From the NCBI GenBank assembly GCA_022559845.1, contig CM040118.1, positions 238,871,224 to 238,935,223 on the forward strand: a stretch of 64,000 nucleotides of DNA. The letters are read 5' to 3'. Made by a program: the position numbers and the translations under genes. The first letter of the stretch is position 1; every line of letters starts with the position of its first letter. Under the pieces are notes generated by a model. The model was not told where the DNA came from. It searched no databases and saw only the letters and a program-made list of their open reading frames with translations. The DNA comes from Amorphophallus konjac. Taxonomy: Eukaryota > Streptophyta > Magnoliopsida > Alismatales > Araceae. Positions 23,546 through 32,081 of this stretch are shown in pieces.

Positions 23546-24985
23546 ATATCGGCACTATATTTCCACTCCGTGAATATAGTCCCATGTTTCATGATGTTTT
23601 TATCGCACTACCCTCAATTCTCATTGACATACAAGCTCTCCATTGGACATTCCGTTCCTTTGGACTAGCGAGTTAGTCATAGAGACCTCCGTAAGTCTCC
23701 TCGCAGCCTTGGATTCCCTCAAGGCCGACTGAGCTGGTTGTACCATAAAAACCCATTACACTATTTTGTCATGTCACTCTATAGAAACATGGTATACCGG
23801 CCCTCATATTATGCAAAGTGTGTATCATGAGAATTCTCTTAATGGGATGAGATTATCATGCCATTTGATGCTGTTCTTGTATACCCCAATTCTATATTCA
23901 ACATGATGTTCTGGTGGACCTCAATTCTATATTAAGAATGAGGACGTCTTGCCATTGATGTGCTGTTCTTGTGGACCTCAATTCTATACAAAGAATGTCC
24001 ATACTTGTTTGTCATGGTACCCAAGTTAGGGAACTAATTCCACCTAGTTTTATCGATAATCATGATCGTACCGTTATTATCGCCATTCTATGTCAAGTGT
24101 CATATTTTTGGACTCTACTCTATCCAAGTTTATCCTACATGTCTACAAGCTTTATTCTTGAAATTCCATATTGGCTATACACAAAAGTGGATGTTAAAAT
24201 ACATGATTAATGCTTGCGCATATACGGCCCGATCTGGTCCTGGGAGGAGCACCCGAAAGTACTTGTGCCCATGGGAGTTGATTGATCACGGTATTGGCAT
24301 TATACCGAAGTGCATGACTAGCTTGATTGAACATTCCACAAATCTTGTACTTATACTTGACTTGATATTACATGACTTGCGTGACCCGAAAAAGGGCAAT
24401 TTCATACTTGCGTGCTTGAAACGTGATAGCCAAATTCTAACATGACATGATGAATACACTTGCTTGAATATCTTGATATCTTTTGATATAAGTTCTTGAA
24501 AGTTAATGACTAGTTATCGTCGCTATCTTATTGTTATACACTCTCTCTATCTTGTCGTTTTATGCGAGCATGCATAGCTATAGTGCATTCATGAAAGATG
24601 CAATTACTTAAACCCATTGCTAGTTCTTGAGATATAATTCCCTACTGAGCGTTCGCTCACTTAGTGTTTCCCTACTTTTCAGGTAAGTCCGACGATGAGG
24701 GAACTCAAACGGATGGGGAAAATCAAGAGTGAAAGAGATAGAGCATCTTCCGTGTTATCTATTCTTTTTCATATTTTCTTGAGTCAACCTTGTATTTTTC
24801 CTTTATTTTAGTTAGTACTTCAAAGGTTTGTAATAGACATATTCTAATGAAGGAATAAAGGATTGGGTTATCTTTACTTTTGCGCATCTCTGATTTTGGT
24901 GTCGAATACACTAATACTCTGATTGACATGATTGATATAAACTCGTCACGCGTCTCCGGGTATCTTCTGCTCTCGGGGCGTGACA
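22096..24985 (+). repeat. 3' LTR of Tekay-type element
   Basis: 2890 bp, matching 14688-17541. The whole 36-bp length difference is explained by a longer TA run at 23488-23543. It retains both palindrome clusters, the TATA box (22566-22573), the GAGCGTTCGCTC element and the CAGGTAAGT element near 24675-24688. Confidence 0.94.
23488..23543. repeat. (TA)n microsatellite in Tekay 3' LTR
   Basis: About 27 TA units, against about 10 at the matching place in the 5' LTR (16081-16099). The two LTRs are identical at insertion, so the change occurred afterwards. Confidence 0.95.
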
Positions 24986-24990
24986 AAACT

Positions 24991-25849
24991 GCTTGAAGCC
25001 TCAGATGGATCTGGGGGCGAGGGTCTGGAACCATGCTTGGGCTCCTTGGACCAGAGTGGTCACGAAGGCTCGGCATTTGATGGCGTCGGACACTCCGTGA
25101 AGAGTCATCAGGGCGTCGAAGTTGTCACAGTGGTCGGCCGGGTCACCCTGGCCGTCGTAAGACTTGAAGGTTGGAATGGGGATTCTGGGAGATACATCCG
25201 CCTTCAAGATATAGTCAGAGAACAGGGATTTCTCTTCATCCTCTGCTGGGGAGGTCTTCTGCAAGGCCCGTAAGGCGCGCTCCTACTCTACGAAGTGCCT
25301 CTCGAACTCTCGCAGACGGAGGGATAACTCCAGCTGCCATTTGCCATGGGGCTAGCTAGGGGGATGCGATGGTGGGCTGTTCTGGCGCTCCCTAGGGACC
25401 TCGGTCTCCGGGTGCGGACGGTGTGCCCCAGGTTTTCCCCTTTTTGGCGTGGAGGAGGCATCTTGTTCTGGAGGAGGGGCTTGTGAAGGTCTTCCTAACT
25501 TGTTGCAAATAAGCTGCCGCCCTCGGAGGGTGAAGCGGCCTCCGGCAGTGTGTTGGGACGTGTTTTTACGGGGAGGGCTTTCCAGAGGGATGCGTGCCCA
25601 TCCTTCCGTATCCCCCTGGGTTCTCATGAGTTCCACGAGGACGTCCAGTTTTGTGTTGAGGGCTTGGAATGCGCCAGCGCCCTCATTGGGTGGTAGCTCT
25701 ACCACCGCGGGCGGAGGAGGCGGTTCCTCGACTGGGGTGCTGGCGTTGGAGGGGGGGTTCTGGGTGACCTGAGAGGGGCCCTCTTCTGCCGCCACCATGG
25801 CCTTTCCCTTATTGCCAGTGGACCTCCTCCCTGAACTTCTTTGCACCAT
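24991..25849 (-). pseudogene. Tat#1 gag, N-terminal half
   Basis: Minus strand. The N-terminal part is Pro/Lys-rich (EEPPPPPAVVELPP) with a short heptad-like stretch (FQALNTKLDVLVELMRTQ). After a stop near 25350 a gag core block appears (IPIPTFKSYDGQGDPADHCD, AFVTTLVQGAQAWFQTLAP) at 25001-25264. It runs directly into 14687 once the Tekay insert is removed. The open frame can be extended to a Met at 25885, but that codon lies in the primer-binding site. The Met at 25849 (MVQRSSGRRS) is the more likely start. Confidence 0.78.
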
Positions 25850-25868
25850 GCTGGCTCTTTGTTCGTTT

Positions 25869-25884
25869 CCCACAAACGACGCCA
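25869..25884 (-). other. Primer-binding site of Tat#1
   Basis: On the minus strand TGGCGTCGTTTGTGGG sits 2 nt inside the 5' LTR end (25887). This is the TGGCG-type PBS found in Tat/Athila-group elements rather than the initiator-Met type; I do not name the tRNA. Confidence 0.75.
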
Positions 25885-25886
25885 AA

Positions 25887-26632
25887 TGAAGAGGGGCAAT
25901 CTCGCGCTGGTCCTTAGCCGGGGGAGATGATCACCGAATAGTGAACTTCAAGGAAATGGAAACAAATCAGGGGGCCCAGGGATGATTCCCTGGGGAAAAC
26001 CCTCCGATGCCTAAGTCAGTAGAGCAGTGGTGGAAGCTATGATGGGAGGAGGATGGATATGCACGAGCTCTCCACCAAGGTGGTGAAGTGGTTCCTGCTC
26101 AAGGGGTTTTAGGCGTGTGTTCGCCTTACCTTTCGCTGGAGGGAGTCCCAGGTTAAATAGTGCGCCGGCCTCATGAGTCCCGTAAGCTGAGGAGTTTCAG
26201 GCAGGAGTTACGTCCTCGACGTGGGCTCTTTACGTCCTCATCGTGGGATCTTTATAGCCTTATAAACTCCTGCTCATAAAGGGCTGTCAACGACAGAATG
26301 GATAAGTAATCGTCGGTCGACCCGAGCTTGAAGAGCGCCAGCCATGTCTGGGTGATGGGCGCAGCTCGGGTGAGGCTCGGTCGGAGTGGGCGTGGGGTGC
26401 TAGCCCTTATCCGGGCGAGGGGGATGAGTCGGGCTTTGGGTCTTCCTCCGATCGGACCGACGCTCGGGCCTTCCGAACCTAATAGCCATCGAGGAAGGGC
26501 TTGATCCCCAATGATCTTATTGGGCTTTAGGTGGCCCCTGTTGGGCTGTGACCCAGACGAGCTGGGCCTTGTTTGGTCTTGCTGGATCTCATTCGGCCGC
26601 TCTTAAATGGGCTACAGAAATTCCCCTCTCCA
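25887..26632 (-). repeat. 5' LTR of Tat#1
   Basis: 746 bp. On the plus strand it starts TGAAGAGGGG and ends CCCCTCTCCA, an imperfect terminal inverted repeat. It matches the 736-bp LTR of Tat#2 (59026-59761) in organisation and in many blocks, such as the GTGAAGTGGTTCCTGCTCA segment, but is clearly diverged from it. Confidence 0.87.
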
Positions 26633-26637
26633 GAGAC

Positions 26638-27128
26638 CTATACTGGCATGGGTCGACCCTTACTGCTTCTGGTTCGGCTAGAAGTAAGAATAACAACCCA
26701 GGCCATACAGGTCGACCCATGGGGTAGACCCACAGCAAGGGTCGACCCCAGGGGTCGACCCCTGAGTCCCAGATTTATTTCTGGCCACGGGTTGGGCTCT
26801 GGCAGTGCGAGGGTCGACCCATGGGGTCGACCCCTTCCGGAACGGGATTTTCAGGACCGTTCTAAACCCAATGAAAACTCTTCTAAACATTACCAAACTA
26901 CCCCCCAATGGTTCCTAAACATATTAGGGAGTTTCTAACATGTATTGGGAAAGATTTATGTGTCTTTTGTCCACTCCTCTATATATATGAATGTGAACTC
27001 CGAATTTGGGGATGGTGAACCCTAATGTGCTTTGTTTTTCATCTTGTAGGAGAAGAAAGGGAAAAAGGAGTGGAGCTGAGCAAAGATCTGTGATTTTGAT
27101 CTACTTCCACTCATTTCTAGAGCCCGTG
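26638..27128 (+). repeat. SIRE 5' LTR, middle fragment
   Basis: Matches 41946-42449 of the 3' LTR. It includes the GGTCGACC-rich block and the TATA box (CTATATATATGAATG near 26981). Bounded on the left by the Tat#1 insertion and on the right by element D. Confidence 0.92.
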
Positions 27129-29533
27129 TGATGGGGACATCACCTCCCATGCCCACGTTGAAAGCTCGTCTCCTCGCCCCGGTTGCATCCGGCATGGTCT
27201 AGTTATTTAATTTTGAGTCCTATGTAATTTTTATTTGAGTCATTTGATGTATTTTCCCTTTTATTTGAGTCATGTCCCTAGGACTTTTGTTTATTCCCCT
27301 AAGTTTGAGTGTCATTAGGTTGATTAGATTAGCTATTGGGCCCAATTCATTGGGCTAGGCCCAAGGGCGCCCCCTACCCACTTGGTTATTTGTCTTTGTA
27401 GCAAGAGTCATGGACTTTTTGTAAAATGTGGGTTGCCTATATATAGGACACCATTCCCCCCCATTTGAAGTTAATGAATGAAGGAATGAAAGAAAAATTA
27501 CCATTTGAGAGTTCAAATTTTCTTAGTGGAGTGAATCCATTATTTGGGTGAGAAGCCCTAGGGAGTGAATCCCACCAACCCCCCCTCTCCTCTCTCTCTC
27601 TCTCTCCAAGAGGGGTTCCCCCCTACTCTCTCTCCTCCCCTCCCAACCACTCCTATCTCCCACCTACCCCATTAAGGCCTCTCCCCTTCCCCACAACCCT
27701 CTTTACTCCACCCCCCTAGTTCCAAGGGAGAACCCCCCAATCCCCACTCCACCATCCAACCACCAACCACCCCATCCCTTTCCCAAAGACTTTTCCCTCT
27801 CCCCCATGCAACCCTTCACCTCCCTAGGACATTTGAATTTGAAATTTCCCTTCCCTCTCCAACCTTAGGTCGCCCCCATCCCTCTCCATTAGGGCTGGTC
27901 GCCCCTTTCCTTCCCTCCACTCCCCACCACCCATTACACCCTCCACCCTCCTCTCACCTTCCACCTTGGCAGAACCAGTGGAACCCTGCGCCCTCCCCTC
28001 TCCCTCCACCTCCACCTCCACACTACCCCTAACCACCCTCCACACCTCCCCCACATTCCCCACCTATCACTCATCCTCTCCCCTTCACCATTTATCCACA
28101 TCTCCATCTCAACTCAAGGACAATTGGAAGCTTCTTCGATGAACCTGGTTGGAGCTGGCGACCTGCAGATGACCACCTGCTTGCAGCGATGACCCCGACC
28201 ACATCCCAGCGAATAGGGAGACCCAAGAGGTACCCACAGAAGCGTCTGCCAGTCTTCTTCGCAACGGCGATGGTTTCGTCGTCGTCCGAGCACGGTGCTG
28301 CTCGGGAGAGCAGTTCTCCCTCGACTGCGCAAAGCATCTCTGGCAGGAAACCAGAACCTGAGTGGAAGCGCGACTGCGGCGATCCTACTGGGAATCTGAA
28401 CGAGAGTTCTTCTGAAAAAATCTTCTACTCCGAGTTTTATTTCATCCCCAAGAAACAGAACTCAGTTTGGCATCCGGATCTGAAAGTTATCAATTCTCTT
28501 TCCCGGGTGCATGGTTCTGCCTCCACTCAATCTGCACCGACCCCCCCTCAGTGTTCAGAGTTTACCGGTCTGCTCCGACAACATTTCGCATCTCCTTCAA
28601 GATTGTTTCGGAGAGGACTCACAGGCGGGTCCGATGACTTTAGCGGCGCCTCATTCTGAGCTCGGGAGCGCTGGTGGCAACCTCTTCTTCCTGCTGTGGT
28701 GATCCAGAAGCAGTCAGAACTAAAGGTCTGCCTCCCTGTTCGAGACTCTGCCCCGGCCAACAGTGACTTTCCAAAATTCCAGAAAAATTTGGAAGACTTA
28801 CCAGTCTTCCTACGATGATTTTCCTGGTGGTCTCATCCCCAACAAAATTTGGGAGCAGTAACAGCAGCCACTTCTTCGACCGTCTGTCAGCAGTCGCAGA
28901 GAGCAGGCAGAACTGATCTCGGTCTCCATTCGGCGTTCTTTTCCCCGTTTCTCCCCTCCACGCTTGGCCGGCTGAAGGCCCCTCCCTGTGTGGAGGTAGT
29001 TTTGGATGTAATAACAAGTTGTCCCCACCCCAAGATCCCCCACCTACGAGAGGTGTAGTTTTATAATTGTTTAAACATGTCAAGCTGCCCCGACGAGGCG
29101 TGTGGGGATCCCCACGCCTCCCCGCTCGCCCACGTCTCCGAGCGGGTCCGGTTTCTTCAAATCGGTCGAGTAAGTGCTCCAAAATTTACTCTACTTAGTA
29201 TTTGTTCAGTCAATATTAGTTCATAACTCCGCTGGCCGTGAATGAGAGCCTGATCCTTAAGCTCCCTTGCTATAAGAGATCGCCGTGGGAAAAGTGTGGA
29301 ACCCGTGCCCTCGGCACGACGTCGGCTCCCTTGAATTGGGCTGCCATTACCCTTGGGAGTCAACCTTGGCCTTGCTGGCCCTCTACCAGCAAGGGCCCAA
29401 CCCTCTCAACCTCACCTTGGCATTTCCAAGTTACCCCGGGACTTGGGTGAGCATCGGGTGAGCGGTCGCCATTATCGTTCCGTTTGAATGCTAAATTGTG
29501 CATGCTTGGTAAGTCCTAGGTGGTGTCACATCA
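27129..29533 (+). repeat. 5' LTR of element D
   Basis: 2405 bp, TG...CA. It holds a TATA-like CTATATATAGG near 27436, then about 500 bp that is almost pure C and T (27570-28100), then a more balanced region. Short open frames such as 28189-28659 are shorter or altered in the other LTR and are not supported as genes. Confidence 0.9.
27570..28100 (+). repeat. Polypyrimidine-rich segment in element D LTR
   Basis: About 530 bp very rich in C and T on the plus strand, including a CT-dinucleotide run near 27586-27606 and repeated CCTCCACC-type blocks. The copy in the 3' LTR is at about 32440-32970 and differs by small CT and CCACCT length changes. Confidence 0.85.
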
Positions 29534-29535
29534 AT

Positions 29536-29546
29536 TGGTATCAGAG
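29536..29546 (+). other. Primer-binding site (initiator tRNA-Met) of element D
   Basis: TGGTATCAGAG two nt after the 5' LTR end; the next base is T rather than C. The coding frame begins only 34 nt later, so there is almost no leader. Confidence 0.88.
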
Positions 29547-29579
29547 TAAGTATTAGACTTCTTTCCACGAGTCTAGTCC

Positions 29580-30047
29580 ATGGGCACGCTTGCATTAGAG
29601 TCCTCGACGGACCGTCTCATGTATTGTCCACCTCCCCTTGACATTGAGTCTACGGACCAAAAGGCCCCACTTCCCATCATATCACAAGCATACCCACCTA
29701 ATGGGAGCTCCACAGAAATTGACTTCATTGACATGGTAGAGGATAATTGGGTATCCCCCTATATCGTAGCCACCCTCTCCACGACGGGACAAATTATGCA
29801 CAACGGAGACCATGTCTTCGTTGAATTCCATAAATGGTTCGGGAAGACCAAATACTTTGATGGAGCATGGTGTCAAATTGGTACTTTAGAGGGCCCTTGC
29901 CTAATCCTAGGGAAACAATGGCTTGCTGAACGGAATGCCACCTTCGACCCATTGTGTCGGACTTGCCTAGTTCATCCCACACATCTCCCGGGAGCCTATA
30001 GTTTCAACAACCTTGTGTTCCCTGGCCCACCGGAGCCCCGTACCTAG
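29580..30047 (+). CDS. Element D ORF, part 1: protease-like tail
   Basis: 155 codons from ATG 29580 to TAG 30045-30047; the same frame continues afterwards. The C-terminal half (WCQIGTLEGPCLILGKQWLAERNATF) lines up with the protease flap-side region of the 4089-14041 element (SIILGRPWLFDRDA). The D-S/T-G active site is not seen, so this looks like a protease remnant without catalysis. The N-terminal half is not recognised, and no gag core or zinc knuckle is present. The homology is inferred by eye from one motif and its spacing. Confidence 0.55.
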   Translation: MGTLALESSTDRLMYCPPPLDIESTDQKAPLPIISQAYPPNGSSTEIDFIDMVEDNWVSPYIVATLSTTGQIMHNGDHVFVEFHKWFGKTKYFDGAWCQIGTLEGPCLILGKQWLAERNATFDPLCRTCLVHPTHLPGAYSFNNLVFPGPPEPRT

Positions 30048-31523
30048 CTACCATGCCCTCTTAACCCACTTCAAAGAATGAACGAGGTCATGAGTGAACA
30101 TGAGGTGACCACGACCCACAAGACCGAATCCTCGGGATTGAACACCAACCCAAAGCCTTTCCCCACCTTTAAAGAAATCCATACTCATATCAATAAGGAG
30201 GAAGGACATCAACTCATCCCCATCCAAATAAACTCATACCCCCCCAAGCCTCTCAATCTCACCCAAAAGGTGGTGACCATGGGAGAACTCATCATCAAAT
30301 GGCTCAAGCAAAAACCCATCCTTCATGCCTTGTACTTACAAACCTCAACCATGGAGCACCCTTTCCAATTAGTACCCATTCACTCCTATCGCACCACATT
30401 CCAATCCTACTTAGAGGTAGAGACTTGGGAAGATCTTCTTAAGGGCTTAGAGTGGCAACTTGAGCTGACTAGCGTGTTGGCCCTCGCAACCGATCAACCT
30501 AAGAGCCTTGACTTCCGTCACCTATGTGTTGGGTCCATTACCTCGATTTGCACCATTAGTTGCTACACTAGCGACCTTCTTATAGCCCTTCCCACACCCG
30601 ATGAGCCCGACTCCATTCTTAAATTGGAGTTCCTTATATCGGAAAGAAAGCCAAATCATTCCCTTATGGCCGACCCACTCACCAAAGACTTCGGCCCACT
30701 TATTTCACTAAAGGTGGATGATCCACCACCATTTGAGGACCTTGAAGACATAGAACTCCTCTCCCTTGATAACCCTTTCCATGACCCCTTTGACCCCTTC
30801 CGATGGGAGCCTAGATCCCTATGTGATCCACCACCCTTACTCACATCCCACCTTTTCCTACCCCAATCCACCATGAGTGACCCAACCACCTTATCCACCA
30901 CCCACTTTTCTCTACCTCAACCCACTATGATTGACCCAATCCACCCCATCCTAGACCCGGGTTACACTATGGGAGCCATGACTTTGGGCAATATACACCT
31001 AGGGATCGAGGAAGTGCCCCACTTCATGATATCCATCTTCTTAGACCCCTTTGACCCATTCCAATGGAAGTCCAAAAGCCCACACATAGGGGACATCTTT
31101 GGCACAAGAGTGCATAAGTCTTGGCGTACAACATCACTTGGCATGATTCATAAGTCGGGTCCACTCGTTCATATCACCCACATGTCAAGTAGGATGCATG
31201 ATTGGTCCATATTTGGGTGTAATGGTCCTCCTTCACTCATCATGGGTCGTAGGCATGATAGGAGTATTCATGAATATCCGGGTCCCCCGGCATTTGTCAC
31301 CCCCATACATGACCGGATCACCTATGGATGCCCCGGTCCTCCCCATTCCATCAAAGTCTTCTTGGCGTCAAAGCATGATTGGTCTACTTTTGGTTGCCCA
31401 GGTCCACCCATCACCCCTAGAATGTCACCATTCACAAAATTGCATGAAAACCTTAGCAATCACATCAGCAAAAAGAATGAGACTTATAAAAGGCAGGCCG
31501 ACTCTCATCGACGTCACCAATAA
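30048..31523 (+). CDS. Element D ORF, part 2: unrecognised protein segment with internal repeats
   Basis: In frame with the previous piece; open from 30048, with the first Met at 30078, to TAA at 31521-31523. It is 481 residues from that Met. I recognise no domain in about the first 450 residues. It is rich in Pro, His, Ser and Thr. Duplicated phrases include DPFDPF(R/Q)W twice and (L/F)(S)LPQ(S/P)TM twice. There are four copies of an HD-x-(S/I)...G-(C)-x-GPP unit at about 31197-31410. The last 25 or so residues (NETYKRQADSHRRHQ) match the start of a chromoviral integrase C-terminal domain, so the unknown segment sits where RT, RNase H and the integrase core would be. It could be captured sequence, a diverged domain or a spacer kept open by chance. 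Confidence 0.5.
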   Translation, partial: LPCPLNPLQRMNEVMSEHEVTTTHKTESSGLNTNPKPFPTFKEIHTHINKEEGHQLIPIQINSYPPKPLNLTQKVVTMGELIIKWLKQKPILHALYLQTSTMEHPFQLVPIHSYRTTFQSYLEVETWEDLLKGLEWQLELTSVLALATDQPKSLDFRHLCVGSITSICTISCYTSDLLIALPTPDEPDSILKLEFLISERKPNHSLMADPLTKDFGPLISLKVDDPPPFEDLEDIELLSLDNPFHDPFDPFRWEPRSLCDPPPLLTSHLFLPQSTMSDPTTLSTTHFSLPQPTMIDPIHPILDPGYTMGAMTLGNIHLGIEEVPHFMISIFLDPFDPFQWKSKSPHIGDIFGTRVHKSWRTTSLGMIHKSGPLVHITHMSSRMHDWSIFGCNGPPSLIMGRRHDRSIHEYPGPPAFVTPIHDRITYGCPGPPHSIKVFLASKHDWSTFGCPGPPITPRMSPFTKLHENLSNHISKKNETYKRQADSHRRHQ

Positions 31524-32081
31524 TTCCACGTGGGTGACTTTGTGATGGTGAGGATAGAGAGACTCTCCCCAGGAGCCATCTCGAAATTGAGGCCTCATGG
31601 GGCTGGTCCCTTCCAGGTTCTGAGATGCCTTGGCACTAATGCCTATGAGTTAGATCTTCCCGAGGAGTATGGAGTGAGTCCCACATTCAATGTAGCCGAC
31701 CTAGTGCCATATAAGGGGCCCACGGTGGTACCCAGTGAGAATATTGAGCCTATTCCTCCTATTGAGAGAGCACCCAACTGTGAGGAGAGACCACCAGCCA
31801 AGAGAGCCCAGCGTGAGGGTATTGAACGAATATTGGATGAACATGTCACTACCACCAGGAGCAAGGTATATGAGCGCTATCTCGGCAGGTGGATGGATCG
31901 GTCTCGTTTGGAAGACTTGTTGGCAGTACCACTTCTACACCCTCCGAGGAGGGAAGGACACTTACTCGACGGAGTCAAGTTCTCCGCACCCCGGGAGTAT
32001 GATGGGGACATCACCTCCCATGTCCACGTTCACAGCTCGTCTCCTCGCCCAGGTTGCATCCGGCATGGTCTAGTTATTTAA
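31524..32081 (+). CDS. Element D ORF, part 3: integrase C-terminus and chromodomain remnant
   Basis: In frame after the TAA. FHVGDFVMVRIERLSPGAISK, HGAGPFQVL, NAYELDLPEEYGVSPTFNV correspond closely to the C-terminal integrase domain of the 4089-14041 element. RILDEHVTT and RYLGRWMD are the remains of a chromodomain, with the following part not conserved. The frame enters the 3' LTR at 32000 and ends at 32081. A similar read-through into the LTR occurs in the 4089-14041 element. Confidence 0.72.
   Translation, partial: FHVGDFVMVRIERLSPGAISKLRPHGAGPFQVLRCLGTNAYELDLPEEYGVSPTFNVADLVPYKGPTVVPSENIEPIPPIERAPNCEERPPAKRAQREGIERILDEHVTTTRSKVYERYLGRWMDRSRLEDLLAVPLLHPPRREGHLLDGVKFSAPREYDGDITSHVHVHSSSPRPGCIRHGLVI

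Larger units (their letters stand above)
14688..24985 (+). mobile_element. Tekay/Del-type chromovirus, full length, inactive
   Basis: Complete 10298-bp plus-strand element with LTRs 14688-17541 and 22096-24985, each starting TGTAGCAACC and ending GGGGCGTGACA. It is flanked by a perfect AAACT duplication (14683-14687, 24986-24990). The PBS matches initiator tRNA-Met and a clear polypurine tract precedes the 3' LTR. Gag-Pol is a single frame from 17715 to 22022 with three internal stops. The C-terminus is the divergent chromodomain-like tail of Tekay/Del. LTR divergence by eye is low (nine differences in the first roughly 370 bp), so it looks younger than the 4089-14041 element. It inserted into Tat#1 gag. 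Confidence 0.95.
1..26637 (-). mobile_element. Tat-lineage Ty3 LTR retrotransposon (Tat#1), 3' end outside window, carrying two nested elements
   Basis: On the minus strand the order from right to left is 5' LTR (25887-26632), PBS, gag (24991-25849, continued at 14047-14687), protease, RT, RNase H, a second RNase H-like domain and integrase, running to position 142. The second RNase H between RNase H and integrase is a hallmark of the Tat group. The gag is split by insertions at 4089-14041 and 14688-24985; the flanks rejoin when each insert and one target copy are removed. Its own target duplication is probably GAGAC (26633-26637), but the other copy lies left of the window. The sequence it entered, resuming at 26638, matches the SIRE LTR around 41946. 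Positions 1-141 are non-coding sequence downstream of integrase and resemble 63480-63628 of Tat#2. Confidence 0.88.

Noticed and set aside
26640..27130. Independent short repeat with GGTCGACC palindromes
   Set aside because: Full alignment with 41946-42449 shows it is simply the middle of the SIRE 5' LTR.
27824..28063. Gly/Glu-rich minus-strand protein
   Set aside because: It is the complement of the polypyrimidine LTR block; composition alone keeps the frame open.
28189..28659. 156-codon open frame in the element D 5' LTR
   Set aside because: The matching frame in the 3' LTR is broken differently and the sequence lacks any known domain; it is a chance frame in LTR sequence.
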